Assembly: GCF_017309585.1 (NCBI RefSeq)
Contig: NZ_CP071322.1
Coordinates: forward strand, 1-64,000
Direction of reading: 5' to 3'
DNA: 64,000 nucleotides
Source: Nitrogeniibacter aestuarii
GTDB taxonomy: Bacteria > Pseudomonadota > Gammaproteobacteria > Burkholderiales > Rhodocyclaceae
The notes beneath the pieces are model-generated. The model saw only the letters and a list, made by a program, of their open reading frames with translations. It had not been told where the DNA came from and ran no database searches. Below are positions 1 through 7,592 of this stretch, piece after piece. The translations under genes were made by a program, and so were the position numbers. How positions within the stretch are numbered: the first letter of the stretch is position 1; every line of letters begins with the position of its first letter.

Positions 1-1
1 T

Positions 2-202
2 TTCAAACAAAGCAAGTCAACTGAGGGGGCTGACGACGCCCTTGTTGAAATCCAAGTTACGGTTCCTGGTGTGATTGCTCAGGAACTGACGCGCTTTGCT
101 CAGGCTTTCGATGCTTGCCTTGATGCCGACTCTCGATCGTCAATCATTGAGCGTGTTGCGCGGACGCTCCAGCATGCAGCAAGCAGATTGGAGGGTGAGT
201 GA
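2..202 (+). CDS. C-terminal part of an unknown plasmid protein (5' end outside window)
   Basis: An open frame runs from the window edge to a TGA at 200-202 and encodes the last 66 residues of a protein. It is acidic to neutral, with a probable helical end. The stop overlaps the ATG of the replication gene by one base (TGATG), so the two are probably translationally coupled. It could be a small replication or copy-control partner, but this is inferred from position only; no family is recognised. Confidence 0.6.
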   Translation, partial: FKQSKSTEGADDALVEIQVTVPGVIAQELTRFAQAFDACLDADSRSSIIERVARTLQHAASRLEGE

Positions 203-1305
203 TGGCGACAAAGCGAACGAAGAAGGGCAAAGGTGAGCCTGACGAGGCAATCGAGGTCGTGCCCCGTTCAGCAGGGGCGGTGTCCTCAGAGGGCGTCACC
301 GTTCTGGAGGAAGATCAGGAACTGATAGATCTGATGCAAGCGGCCGCGGCGGACGATGGCGAAGAAGATCTAGACGTGGGGCCAGAGCAGCAAGAACTGT
401 TCATCCCCTCTACTCCTCCGACCGACTTGAACGTCAAGGATGACGTTCGGACTATGGAGTTTCCGATCTTCACTCTGTCAAAGAGAAAAGACTTGAGGAT
501 CAGGGAATATTCTCGTGGCGGACGAACCGTCAAAGTGTTCCCCTCAGTCGCTGGCGCGGCGAATATCTTCGACAAGGACATCCTTATCTGGATCATGTCG
601 CATCTTGCACAGGCCAATGGCCAAGGCAAGCCGACATCCAGGCGTGTTCGGGTTGAAAGCCACGCATTCCTCAAGGGAACGAAGCGCTCGACTGGCGGTG
701 CGGCTTATCAGCGCATCATTGATACGTGTCGGCGACTGAAAGGTACCGTGCTCGAGACCAACGTCAAGGTCACCGAGCAAGAGTCGACGGCTGGCTTCTC
801 GTTGATCGAAGACTATCGCGTGACGCGAAGCACCAAGAAGGGAGATGGTGCTTTGGAGGTTGAAGTGACGATCAGCGAGTGGATGTACCGCGCCGTGATC
901 GATTACGACATCTTGACGATGGACCCGAAGTATTTCCAGCTGTCCCAAGGTATCGAACGGCGAGTCTACGAGTTGGCCAGGAAGCACTGCGGAGACCAGG
1001 GCTATTTCAAGATCGCGATCGATCAGTTTCGAGAAAAGTGCGGATCCTCTCAGCAGATGAAGTTCTTCTCGAACGATCTGCGCAAAATCGCGCGCGCTGA
1101 CACCATTCCAGGGTATCGAATGGTGATCGATGATCAGGAGAAGCCCACGAACGTGGTTTTCTTGAACCGAGACAATCAGGTGCTTCTTGCGTTTGCCAAA
1201 AATCGCGGTCAAATTCAATGGGTTACACGAATGCTCGAAAAGCACGGTGCTGAGAAGAAAAAGGCTACTCGCAAAGCGGCGGAAAGCAGTGGGAAACAGG
1301 CTTAG
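202..1305 (+). CDS. repA: Plasmid replication initiator, RPA family (RepA)
   Basis: A 367-residue protein resembling the replication initiator protein A (RPA) family of iteron plasmids. After an acidic, low-complexity N-terminus of about 75 residues comes the conserved body: an LSKRKDLRIREY-like start, the segment around GAANIFDKDILIWIMSHL, and the C-terminal LSQGIERRVYELARKHCG region that forms winged-helix DNA-binding surfaces in this family. The start is the ATG at 202, with GAGGG at 191-195; an in-frame GTG at 199 is a weaker choice. The 17-bp iterons begin four bases after its stop codon and are its expected binding sites. It should open the origin together with DnaA. Iteron copies also sit at ssb and elsewhere, so it may act as a regulator too (inference). 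Confidence 0.9.
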   Translation: MATKRTKKGKGEPDEAIEVVPRSAGAVSSEGVTVLEEDQELIDLMQAAAADDGEEDLDVGPEQQELFIPSTPPTDLNVKDDVRTMEFPIFTLSKRKDLRIREYSRGGRTVKVFPSVAGAANIFDKDILIWIMSHLAQANGQGKPTSRRVRVESHAFLKGTKRSTGGAAYQRIIDTCRRLKGTVLETNVKVTEQESTAGFSLIEDYRVTRSTKKGDGALEVEVTISEWMYRAVIDYDILTMDPKYFQLSQGIERRVYELARKHCGDQGYFKIAIDQFREKCGSSQQMKFFSNDLRKIARADTIPGYRMVIDDQEKPTNVVFLNRDNQVLLAFAKNRGQIQWVTRMLEKHGAEKKKATRKAAESSGKQA

Positions 1306-1308
1306 ACG

Positions 1309-1729
1309 TCGTCTATTGAGCAACCCGAGCGCGCCAATCGCGTTCGGAGAATCGTCTATTGGGCTACCCACCGGCGAGGAAACGGCGTGCATTTCGTCTA
1401 TCACACAACCATTGGCTTGTCCGGATAAGTTGCCTAGCTCGTCTATTGGGCTACCGATTCGTCGTCTTTTGGGCTACCAAAAATTGCCAGGCGTATCGCT
1501 CGAAAGCCGGTATAGACGCGCTTCTTGCTGGAAAATGCCCTGCCAGAGTGTGGAAACACTGCCATATTGCATGGTGGGGGCTTCTGGAATGGCATCGTCT
1601 ATTGCACAACCGATCGGTAGTTATCCACAGTTCCAAAGGCGCAATCGTCTATCGCACAACCCAAGGTCGTCTAATGGGCTACTTCTGACTCGTCTATCGG
1701 GCAACTCCAAATTCGTCTATCGGGCTACC
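1309..1729 (+). repeat. oriV: Iteron array of the replication origin (10 direct repeats, 17 bp)
   Basis: Ten direct repeats of TCGTCTATNGNGCNACC start at 1309, 1352, 1394, 1439, 1462, 1595, 1645, 1667, 1690 and 1713. The last four, and the 1439/1462 pair, are spaced 22-23 bp start to start. The first four are spaced 42-45 bp, about two such units, so all sites lie on nearly one helical face. A DnaA box (TTATCCACA) sits inside the array at 1621-1629 and an A+T-rich tract follows at about 1740-1812. This is the usual plan of an iteron origin next to its rep gene. Position 1667 has CTAATGGG and 1462 has CTTTTGGG, so repeats differ mainly in the centre. Confidence 0.92.
1621..1629 (+). promoter_or_regulatory. 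DnaA box within the iteron array
   Basis: TTATCCACA matches the DnaA consensus exactly and lies between iterons 6 and 7. It probably recruits host DnaA to the plasmid origin. Similar TATCCACA sequences occur at 36551-36559 and near 40240, away from any iteron cluster. Confidence 0.75.
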
Positions 1730-2313
1730 GAAATGGGTAGGAAACCCAATAAATTCGTGGGCTTTAGCCCACTTAATACGCGCGCGGTTAACCTTTTCTT
1801 TTTTTACATCGTTTACGCGCCGCCTCTTGGGGCTTCGCCCCGCCGGCTCCTCCGCGCCTATGGCGCTCCGCCCGCGCTTCGCGCTCCCACCCGGCACCCC
1901 CAGTCGGTCTTCGACCGACCTGAATTCGCCCCCAAGGGGGCTACTCTGGGCCCCCATGGTCCTCAAACATCACGGCATGCGCAGTCTAAGCCGCCATACG
2001 CGACAAGTCGCGCATGCCAGCTAAGACCCGGATAAATCGGGACCGCAAGCGGTCCCTCAACCGGGCTCTTGTGAGAGCTGCGCAAAACCAATTCAAATCA
2101 CCGCCATCGCAAAGCTTGCAAGAAGAAGGGGGGTTTGCCAGACCTAATACGCACTCTGCAAGCCGCCAGAATCGCGCTGGAGCGATTTTTTCGAACTGCC
2201 GAAGGGGTAGGGGAGGGTCGGTTTCGGGAACACAGCTACGCCGTCTTCCCGTCGAGAGTCTCTTCAGCTCGCTAAAGCGTGAAGTCCAGAAATAATGGCC
2301 GTAGCGTGAAAAC
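1730..2313. other. Non-coding origin flank: A+T-rich tract, then dense small hairpins
   Basis: No convincing gene. From 1741 to about 1812 the sequence is A+T-rich (T-runs around 1797-1805), a likely unwinding region. From 1817 to about 2075 many short inverted repeats follow one another, for example GGGGCTTCGCCCC, GTCGGTCTTCGACCGAC, GCCCCCAAGGGGGC and GGGACCGCAAGCGGTCCC. These could be single-strand initiation or primase-type signals, or the transfer origin, but nothing in the sequence decides this. Open frames here are side effects of the repeats. Confidence 0.6.
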
Positions 2314-2330
2314 TCGTCTATTGCACAACT
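2314..2330 (+). repeat. Isolated iteron between the origin and the first accessory gene
   Basis: TCGTCTATTGCACAACT matches the iteron consensus at 16 of 17 positions in the form used by repeats 3 and 6. It lies about 600 bp past the main array and about 90 bp before the gene at 2420, so it could place that gene under Rep control (inference). Confidence 0.7.
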
Positions 2331-2419
2331 TGTGGCGTCCAGGTTGAGGCAGCGTTATGCTCTTGAGCTGATACATTAGCTGTATTTTCATGTGGTTACC
2401 GGGTGCGCGGGGTAGGGCA

Positions 2420-2842
2420 GTGAGCGAGTTGAGTCATGGTTGGCTGTTAGCTTTGATCGTCGTTATCGTGTTTCTGGTCGTGAGGCACCAGGCACGGTAC
2501 CTCTTGCGATCGAAACAAGAGGGGGAAGGGTGGGGCGATTTCTTCGATCGAGCACTCGCCGATTCCGCTCATGACCGGGAAACGAGGGATACCTTGTTCG
2601 GTACCAGAGCTCTGACGCTGACAGTCAATTTCGTGGGACTTGTTCTATCCCTGGTTTTGGTCTGGGCTTACTTCAGTTCACCACTCGTGTTCTGGTTGCT
2701 GGCGAGCTATTGGATTGTGGGGATGGCTGTGGCGCCGCGGCTTATTCGCAAGTCCCAGTCATTTCACCGTGCTGGATCGTCACTCAAGCTCTCGTGGCGT
2801 TTGAACATCGCTTGGATATGGCCAATCGGTCTCGTCAGATAA
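2420..2842 (+). CDS. Small integral membrane protein, unknown function
   Basis: A protein of about 140 residues with a hydrophobic N-terminal segment (LALIVVIVFLVV), a soluble stretch of about 40 residues, then two close hydrophobic segments (LTVNFVGLVLSLVLVWAYF and VFWLLASYWIVGMAVA). A GTG at 2420 follows a purine-rich GGGTAGGG; an in-frame ATG at 2390 has no visible ribosome site. The gene stands alone between the origin and two accessory genes, and an iteron lies just upstream. No family recognised. Confidence 0.6.
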   Translation: MSELSHGWLLALIVVIVFLVVRHQARYLLRSKQEGEGWGDFFDRALADSAHDRETRDTLFGTRALTLTVNFVGLVLSLVLVWAYFSSPLVFWLLASYWIVGMAVAPRLIRKSQSFHRAGSSLKLSWRLNIAWIWPIGLVR

Positions 2843-2901
2843 GGTGAAAGTCTTGAAATAGACGCCGACTATAGAAACGATAATTTGTATTATGTAAACA
2901 T

Positions 2902-3735
2902 ATGAATAAATTTTTTCGAGAAAGCTCAGTTCCACCTGAACAGTTGCTTGAAGAAGCGTTTAGCGGCGAAATAGAGATCCCATATATCGATCAACTGGTA
3001 GATGAGGGACTTGAGTACGCTGTACCGATTGCGTTTTCCCCTGCAACTCTTGACCAGGCCGTGTGGTGGGACTTTCACGTCCAACCAACGATAGTTGGCA
3101 TGGAGGATCGAGCTGATCGATTTTGGTCTTGGACAGCAATTTTGACCGCGATTGCACTCTCGCAAAAAATAAAGGGGGTCGAAACTGAGGCCGTGTCCCT
3201 TCTCGTAGAGGGGGCAAACCAGCGACCGTATCCAGTGGCTATGATGCTTCTACTGAGAGACTACCCGATGCCGAGCGGTGATACTGACGGGTGTTTCGTT
3301 TATTTTCTTGCGACGATGCCGAAACAACTCTATGCGAAGTATGAGCTTCTACCACTAGCGTCGCTCGGACGTGCCGTCATAGATGGCGCGGTAGTCTATA
3401 GTTGGAACTGTGGATATCAGGCGCACATGGGGCTGCATGCAGCGCGGATCAAACACAACCGGAATTCACACGAAAGACTGTACCGTTTTTACCGAGATAC
3501 ATGCGGTATGACAGCCGTTGATGAAGGCGTAGAAATCCCCTATCGGCGGAGAAATGACGGTAGGTTTTTCTACTTCAAACGCAGGGATGCAGTATTTTTC
3601 TTACGTAATAACACCCGGTGTTCGACTCGCGGAAAGGGGGGGGATGCTGGTTTTAGGCCTAGCTTGACTGATGGCTTTAGTAGTTATGATTTTTTTGATG
3701 AATTGTTGCAATTACTTGATCAAGAAGTTTCTTAG
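2902..3735 (+). CDS. Unknown accessory protein (277 aa), possible GNAT-like fold
   Basis: The gene starts with ATGAATAAA in a clearly A+T-rich context (TATTATGTAAACATATG), unlike the more G+C-rich backbone, which suggests recent acquisition. The segment around residues 180-205 (an N-H-R-N-S-H-x-R-L-Y-R-F-Y run followed by a G-M) resembles the last helix and strand of GNAT acetyltransferases, but no clear acetyl-CoA loop is visible, so function is not assigned. The next gene begins 27 bp after its stop and has similar base composition, so they probably form a two-gene unit. Confidence 0.6.
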   Translation: MNKFFRESSVPPEQLLEEAFSGEIEIPYIDQLVDEGLEYAVPIAFSPATLDQAVWWDFHVQPTIVGMEDRADRFWSWTAILTAIALSQKIKGVETEAVSLLVEGANQRPYPVAMMLLLRDYPMPSGDTDGCFVYFLATMPKQLYAKYELLPLASLGRAVIDGAVVYSWNCGYQAHMGLHAARIKHNRNSHERLYRFYRDTCGMTAVDEGVEIPYRRRNDGRFFYFKRRDAVFFLRNNTRCSTRGKGGDAGFRPSLTDGFSSYDFFDELLQLLDQEVS

Positions 3736-3762
3736 GTCTGCTAGTTGATAGCGAGCAAAATT

Positions 3763-4365
3763 ATGGTTGCTTGGTTCAAGAAAGATACTCCTGAAGAGAT
3801 GGAAAGACTCGGACTTGACCGGAATGAAGGAGTTCGAGCGGCTTTTACGCTCCATTTTGAATCCGATGGTAGCGGGGGGCTTATTTTTCTGTCAGAGAAG
3901 TGGCTCCTTCGCCTAGACCCCTCGGGCACTTGGTATATTGAGCCTCAGGGCTTGAATCAACCCGAGAATGCGAACCTCGAGGAGGTATATATAGAAGCCG
4001 CGTCAGTGCAAGACCTTGTGCTTCAAGTTAATAAGCGTATTCGTGCTCGGCTCGATAAACTTGGAATGAGTACCGAAGATCGTAATTTGTATTTGAAGTT
4101 TATAAATGGACTCCCTAAATCAGATATCCAGGCCCTTTTGGCTAGTGATAGTGATTGGCTACCAAGAGACATCGTTCACACGGCTCGTGAGCTGAGCGAG
4201 CTTGATCTTGATGACTTGATGGATCAGTTCCAACAAGAGGACTCATCGCTGAGAAGACTTAGCGAGAATATTGGGATTTTAGTTGACCAAGACGACTTGA
4301 CCGAAAATTTGGGTTTGTGGAAGGACGTTCCACGAATGGTCCACCGAAAAAGGAAGAAATCGTAA
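3763..4365 (+). CDS. Unknown accessory protein (200 aa), partner of the preceding gene
   Basis: A mostly hydrophilic protein with no signal peptide or membrane segment. The C-terminal half is acidic and helical (SELDLDDLMDQFQQ) and the tail is strongly basic (RKRKKS). The start may be the ATG at 3763 or an in-frame TTG at 3745. It sits directly behind the 277-aa gene and ends before a convergent control region carrying two iterons and a composite palindrome. The pair could be a cargo module (toxin-antitoxin, immunity or defence), but nothing in the sequence proves that. Confidence 0.55.
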   Translation: MVAWFKKDTPEEMERLGLDRNEGVRAAFTLHFESDGSGGLIFLSEKWLLRLDPSGTWYIEPQGLNQPENANLEEVYIEAASVQDLVLQVNKRIRARLDKLGMSTEDRNLYLKFINGLPKSDIQALLASDSDWLPRDIVHTARELSELDLDDLMDQFQQEDSSLRRLSENIGILVDQDDLTENLGLWKDVPRMVHRKRKKS

Positions 4366-4384
4366 TCAAGTAACTGCAACAGCT

Positions 4385-4401
4385 GGTTGTCTAATAGACG
4401 A
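4385..4401 (-). repeat. Iteron outside the origin
   Basis: On the minus strand this reads TCGTCTATTAGACAACC, an iteron with a changed centre. It lies 20 bp past the stop of the 200-aa gene and beside the composite palindrome at 4418-4464. Confidence 0.7.
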
Positions 4402-4417
4402 CAGGAAGTCCGAATTG

Positions 4418-4464
4418 CGCATGCGAAAAATATCTTTCTAGAAAGCATTTTTTCGCATGCGAAA
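4418..4464. promoter_or_regulatory. Composite palindromic site 1 (three palindromes, 18-bp phasing)
   Basis: Three palindromes follow each other: an incomplete GCGCATGCGAA (centre 4421.5), CTTTCTAGAAAG (4434-4445, centre 4439.5) and TTTCGCATGCGAAA (4451-4464, centre 4457.5). The centres are exactly 18 bp apart. The same two motifs with the same spacing recur at 56381-56417 and 63729-63765. This copy lies between converging genes, so it need not be a promoter operator; a partition centromere (parS-like) or a global-regulator site is possible. Confidence 0.8.
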
Positions 4465-4547
4465 TCGCGTTTACGGGCCGATTTCTACCCTATTTTTCGA
4501 GCTGGCCATGCTTGCGCTTCTTTCCAAGCATCTTCGCAACGCGCATT

Positions 4548-4564
4548 GGTTGCCCAATAGACGA
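4548..4564 (-). repeat. Iteron outside the origin
   Basis: On the minus strand this reads TCGTCTATTGGGCAACC, a perfect fit to the iteron consensus. It lies downstream of the last gene of the par/ssb operon. Confidence 0.75.
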
Positions 4565-4626
4565 CATGCGGTAGTGCGAAAGACGACCTCCTCTTTCCTT
4601 CGTCGAGCCCTTGTGAGGGCTTCGTC

Positions 4627-4998
4627 TCAACCGAAAGGATCTAGGGGAAAGTCTGCTTGAATGGCGAAACCCAACCGGCGAAGTTCCACCAATGTTGGCT
4701 GGATCATTCTCAGCGCGTCGTGGCGCTGAGCGAGTGCGCGCGTGTAGTCGTCGATCGAGTATGTCTCAGCTGAGATTTTCAGCGAGGTGTCATTGGTCAG
4801 ATCGATGACAGGAGATCCGTCTTCGAGTTGCTCGCGGATCTTGTCGATCAGAGCTTGGGCGCATTGGTCTGTGGCTTCAGCCTGGGCCACCATCAGCCAG
4901 CGACTTTGAACACGAACGGTTAGGTGAGATTGTGCTGCGGACAGAAAGCCCATGGCTTGCGCGCAGGGGGTGGATGCTCGGTCTTGCTCATGATGCAT
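4627..4998 (-). CDS. Unknown small protein, last gene of the par/ssb operon
   Basis: A soluble protein of 123 residues with no signal peptide or membrane segment, mostly helical. The start ATG at 4998 has a GGAG Shine-Dalgarno seven bases upstream. It follows ssb after about 75 bp in the same direction and so probably belongs to the operon running from parA. No family recognised. Confidence 0.65.
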   Translation of the reverse strand: MHHEQDRASTPCAQAMGFLSAAQSHLTVRVQSRWLMVAQAEATDQCAQALIDKIREQLEDGSPVIDLTNDTSLKISAETYSIDDYTRALAQRHDALRMIQPTLVELRRLGFAIQADFPLDPFG

Positions 4999-5073
4999 GA
5001 TGAATGCTCCAGCGAAATCGTCGGTTGTTTGTGACTGGCCGGCGTGGCGCGGGAACTGAGGCGAAGCGCTACT

Positions 5074-5469
5074 TCATGCGGGAAGCGATTCTTCCTGGTT
5101 GCGTTTCGCGCGGAAGGTGACTGATTCGATACGACCCATTGTGAGGGTGACGTCATCAGCACGCACTTGGTAGCCAGGCACTTTGATGTCGGTACCTTCG
5201 ACCGTGTACATGAACTCTTCCAGGGTACCTTCGACGGAAACACGCGAGCCCCTGCGAAGAAGCCGTGCCGCCTGCTCGCCTCGGTCGCCCCACAGAGAGA
5301 CTTTCATCCAGAATCCGCCTGTCTGCTCAATGTCTCCTTCATCGTTGCGGCCGTACTTGTCAAAAAAAACCCGCATCTCCGCAACGACGCGCTCGCCGTC
5401 GGCGGTCGGCACGTACTTGATGGTGGGTGTGTCAGCCAAATTGCCTTTACCTAAGAATGTGTTCGGCAT
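5074..5469 (-). CDS. ssb: Single-stranded DNA-binding protein
   Basis: A 131-residue protein with the OB-fold pattern of plasmid/ICE SSB proteins: an N-terminal GKGNLADTPTIKYV strand, the FWMKVSLWGDRGEQAARLLRRGSRV segment typical of SSBs, then VEGTLEEFMY. It lacks the long acidic tail of chromosomal SSB. It should coat single-stranded DNA during plasmid replication or conjugal transfer. The ATG at 5469 follows AAGGAG. The iteron at 5482-5498 lies only about 13 bp upstream of the start codon, so bound Rep could block this gene's transcription (inference). ssb at this position is typical of ICE-type maintenance operons. Confidence 0.9.
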   Translation of the reverse strand: MPNTFLGKGNLADTPTIKYVPTADGERVVAEMRVFFDKYGRNDEGDIEQTGGFWMKVSLWGDRGEQAARLLRRGSRVSVEGTLEEFMYTVEGTDIKVPGYQVRADDVTLTMGRIESVTFRAKRNQEESLPA

Positions 5470-5481
5470 CTCATACTCCTT

Positions 5482-5498
5482 GGTTGCGCCATAGACGA
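5482..5498 (-). repeat. Iteron directly in front of ssb
   Basis: The minus strand reads TCGTCTATGGCGCAACC, a full iteron match with a changed centre, between the previous gene's 3' region and the Shine-Dalgarno of ssb. Confidence 0.75.
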
Positions 5499-5540
5499 GT
5501 GAGTGACCGGCAGGCGCGCGCCCAATCACCACAGAATGAA

Positions 5541-6056
5541 TCACTGCAGAGAAGCGAAACGCTTGCGCCGACGTCGGCAAAGGCTCAGGGCCTGTCGCGC
5601 CAGGATGAGTTCATCGTTTGCTCGAAGTGCTTGATGTGTCATCCGCTCATACCAATCCCAAAGGTGTGGCGGTTCGAGTCGAATCATCGCGCCAACTTCA
5701 TCCCATGGGATATTGGGGGCTCCGCCTCCGACGTGCCGCCATCGAAGGTAGTGGCCTCCGTTTTTGCGCTTGTGGAGCATGAGGTACATCTGCCGACCTG
5801 GCACGCGGGTAGTGAGCTGCGAGAGCTGCACCAGCATTGCTTCAGCCGCCACTACTGAATCAGTGAGTCGCGCTTCCTCCCGCTCCGGACCGCTCCGCGC
5901 TCCTCCCCTACCCGTAAAGGCCTTTGGTTCACGCACGTGTTGACATCCAGATGGCTCAGAAATGGACTCATGCCCGATTGACCCAGACAAAGGCCTCTGA
6001 TTTCCAGATGCGCCAGCATCTGACGCGCTTGGCGGTTGTGCCATAGACGACTTCAT
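5541..6056 (-). CDS. Unknown ICE-type maintenance protein upstream of ssb
   Basis: A 171-residue protein with a low-complexity N-terminal half rich in Ser, Pro and Gly, and a basic C-terminal half (YLRWRHVGGG, ending RRRRKRF). By position between the PFL_4669-family gene and ssb it may correspond to DUF3158, but the match is not clear by eye. ATG and the upstream stop overlap as ATGA at 6056-6053. An iteron is embedded in codons 3-8 and encodes the peptide SSMAQP, which is unusual; initiation at the internal Met 5 is possible. Confidence 0.65.
   Translation of the reverse strand: MKSSMAQPPSASDAGASGNQRPLSGSIGHESISEPSGCQHVREPKAFTGRGGARSGPEREEARLTDSVVAAEAMLVQLSQLTTRVPGRQMYLMLHKRKNGGHYLRWRHVGGGAPNIPWDEVGAMIRLEPPHLWDWYERMTHQALRANDELILARQALSLCRRRRKRFASLQ
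6034..6050 (-). repeat. Iteron inside the 5' coding region of the gene before ssb
   Basis: The minus strand reads TCGTCTATGGCACAACC. It covers codons 3-8 of the 171-aa gene. It differs from the ssb iteron only at one central base. Confidence 0.75.
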
Positions 6057-7138
6057 ACCAACGCCTCGAAGTCGGTGCCCTCAAGCTCCTGCGCAATGGC
6101 TTCGAGGAGATCGCGATCCTGTTTCGACAGATCGGCTTGGCGTCTTGAATGCAGAGGTTTGGTTGCGCCAGTCATGATTTCCGCTGGTACAGGGCCAAAC
6201 CACTCCAGTGCGGCCGCTTTGCGTTTCAGTGCGTGCTCATCCGCGCTCGGAAGGAAGTCGCTACGAGACAATTGGGCCATGCGATCGTCGGCGAGAAACC
6301 GCTCGAACCGGATGAGCTTGAGGCAGTCCGCTCGAAACTCACGTTGATGCTTGCCGATGGTCTTGCGCTGCTCGTCGTCCGACATCAAACCCGCTCGGTT
6401 GAGCGTCTTGATCATCCGCACCAAGTAGTCGAACTTCACGATGAGTCGGGCAACTCGATAGCCGTAAGCGCTCTTAAATCCCAAATCGAGCTGCGAGGGG
6501 CGTTGAGACTGCAGGACATGCAATGTTATGCCTTGGCTGGCTTCGTCCTCGAGCTTTGCCCTGCATTGTTGAATGGTCGCATCTATGTGCTCCATTTGGA
6601 CGCTGATGTACTGATCAGCCAAGACCAAGCCCCAATCGGCGTAGGGGTTGTCTGTTTGGGACTTGGTATGAAGTGTTCGAAGGGTGGATGCCAATCCCCT
6701 GCCACCAGGGATGGGGGCCGCGTTGCCTTCAGGGTCTCTGCCGCGTCCCATAAACATCCGGTGTGCCTCACGTGTATGGAGGTGCATGGTGTCGCTCTCT
6801 TCTACGACCAAGCGACCGACCTCCGACACCGCCCGCGCTTCTCGCTGCGTTACGTCACGCGGTGCCGCGTTCGTGGCGCTGAAAGCCGCCCGCATTGCGT
6901 CAAGTTCGCTCGAGCGCGCCTCATAGAGTTGGAAGTTGTCCCAGAGAGGGTCGGCAGGATCCGGGTCTTCCGAATCGATCAGATGCTGGACGCGTTTCCG
7001 CTCGCGATCAATGTCGTACTTGTCGTCGAAGGGAGAGTCCGGGCTGCGCTCGAAATGAACGTGCGGCCCTCCTTCGTAAGCTTGAACGCTGCCTGGAGGT
7101 AGAACCTGGTCAGCTGCATCCTTGGGTCTTTTTACCAT
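6053..7138 (-). CDS. Integrating conjugative element protein, PFL_4669 family (TIGR03761)
   Basis: A 361-residue protein. The central part carries the family hallmarks: a segment with TLRTLHTKSQTDNPYADWGLVLADQ (about residues 155-180) and a later YRVARLIVKFDYLVRMIKTLNRAGLMS stretch. The N-terminal region and C-terminal tail make it longer than I remember for the family. Its exact role is unknown; it is a marker of ICE-type maintenance modules, between par genes and ssb. The start ATG at 7138 lies one base after the previous gene's stop codon and has GAGG upstream. Confidence 0.8.
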   Translation of the reverse strand: MVKRPKDAADQVLPPGSVQAYEGGPHVHFERSPDSPFDDKYDIDRERKRVQHLIDSEDPDPADPLWDNFQLYEARSSELDAMRAAFSATNAAPRDVTQREARAVSEVGRLVVEESDTMHLHTREAHRMFMGRGRDPEGNAAPIPGGRGLASTLRTLHTKSQTDNPYADWGLVLADQYISVQMEHIDATIQQCRAKLEDEASQGITLHVLQSQRPSQLDLGFKSAYGYRVARLIVKFDYLVRMIKTLNRAGLMSDDEQRKTIGKHQREFRADCLKLIRFERFLADDRMAQLSRSDFLPSADEHALKRKAAALEWFGPVPAEIMTGATKPLHSRRQADLSKQDRDLLEAIAQELEGTDFEALV

Positions 7139-7139
7139 G

Positions 7140-7535
7140 CTAGAAAACCTCGTCAGAGTTGGAAGAAATGCCCCCAACGAACTCGTCGAGAGCGGGAATC
7201 TCGGTAATGCCAGGGATGACATTCGCGTCTGGGACCGCGCGCTTTAGTAGGCGTTGAACCGCATTCTTCGATACTCGAAACTGGCGTGTCGTGTTGCTGT
7301 GGGCGGTCGATGGTGTTACGTCCCGCACTACACCCATTTCGATCAACGCTGTTGTTGCACGATGTGCCGTCGAGCGCGAAAGGCCGGGCGAAAGAGCTGC
7401 GATTTCGCTCCAGCTCACCTCAATTTCGTGCGTCAGTCCGTGGCGATAGATCAATCCCAGAAGAACCGTTGTTTGTGCCAAATTCTGGTCGAGGGCTTGA
7501 AGAAGCCGAGGGAATGAAATCGCGGAAGAGTTCAT
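7140..7535 (-). CDS. Winged-helix/HTH transcription regulator of the maintenance operon
   Basis: A 131-residue protein with a winged-helix pattern: residues 20-60 hold TVLLGLIYRHGLTHEIEVSWSEIAAL then SRSTAHRATTALIEMGVVRDVTP, a recognition helix followed by a wing, and FRVSKNAVQRLL. It should bind DNA. Two inverted repeats of the form TTCC-N-GGAA lie directly upstream (7540-7556 and 7576-7592), so it is probably autoregulated. A related site at 13541-13558 suggests it also controls the distant 202-aa gene. Start choice: ATG at 7535 (an in-frame ATG at 7583 would include the operators). Confidence 0.75.
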   Translation of the reverse strand: MNSSAISFPRLLQALDQNLAQTTVLLGLIYRHGLTHEIEVSWSEIAALSPGLSRSTAHRATTALIEMGVVRDVTPSTAHSNTTRQFRVSKNAVQRLLKRAVPDANVIPGITEIPALDEFVGGISSNSDEVF

Positions 7536-7539
7536 GTGG

Positions 7540-7592
7540 CGTTCCAAAATGAAACGGTGTTCAGCTGCCGACGTGCGTTCCATTTCGGAACG
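7540..7592. promoter_or_regulatory. Tandem TTCC-N-GGAA inverted repeats upstream of the HTH gene
   Basis: Two sites 36 bp apart: CGTTCCAAAATGAAACG at 7540-7556 (one mismatch in symmetry) and CGTTCCATTTCGGAACG at 7576-7592 (perfect 6-bp arms). They cover the start region of the HTH gene and the 3' end of the preceding gene. A third, CAGTTCCAAATTGGAATG, is at 13541-13558. Likely operators for the HTH protein. Confidence 0.65.

Noticed and set aside
1187..2035. A 282-codon open frame on the plus strand across the iterons.
   Set aside because: It begins inside repA in another frame, and its repeated SIGLP- and RLSHN-type peptides are translations of the iterons. It is a by-product of stop-free repeats.
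1817..2080. CRISPR-like or repeat-like appearance of the hairpin-rich stretch.
   Set aside because: The hairpins have different sequences and no regular repeat-spacer length; it is not a CRISPR array.
6149..7102. A long plus-strand frame (317 codons) opposite the PFL_4669-family gene.
   Set aside because: It lies fully antisense to a recognised gene, has no ribosome site or family features, and is explained by codon structure of the real gene.
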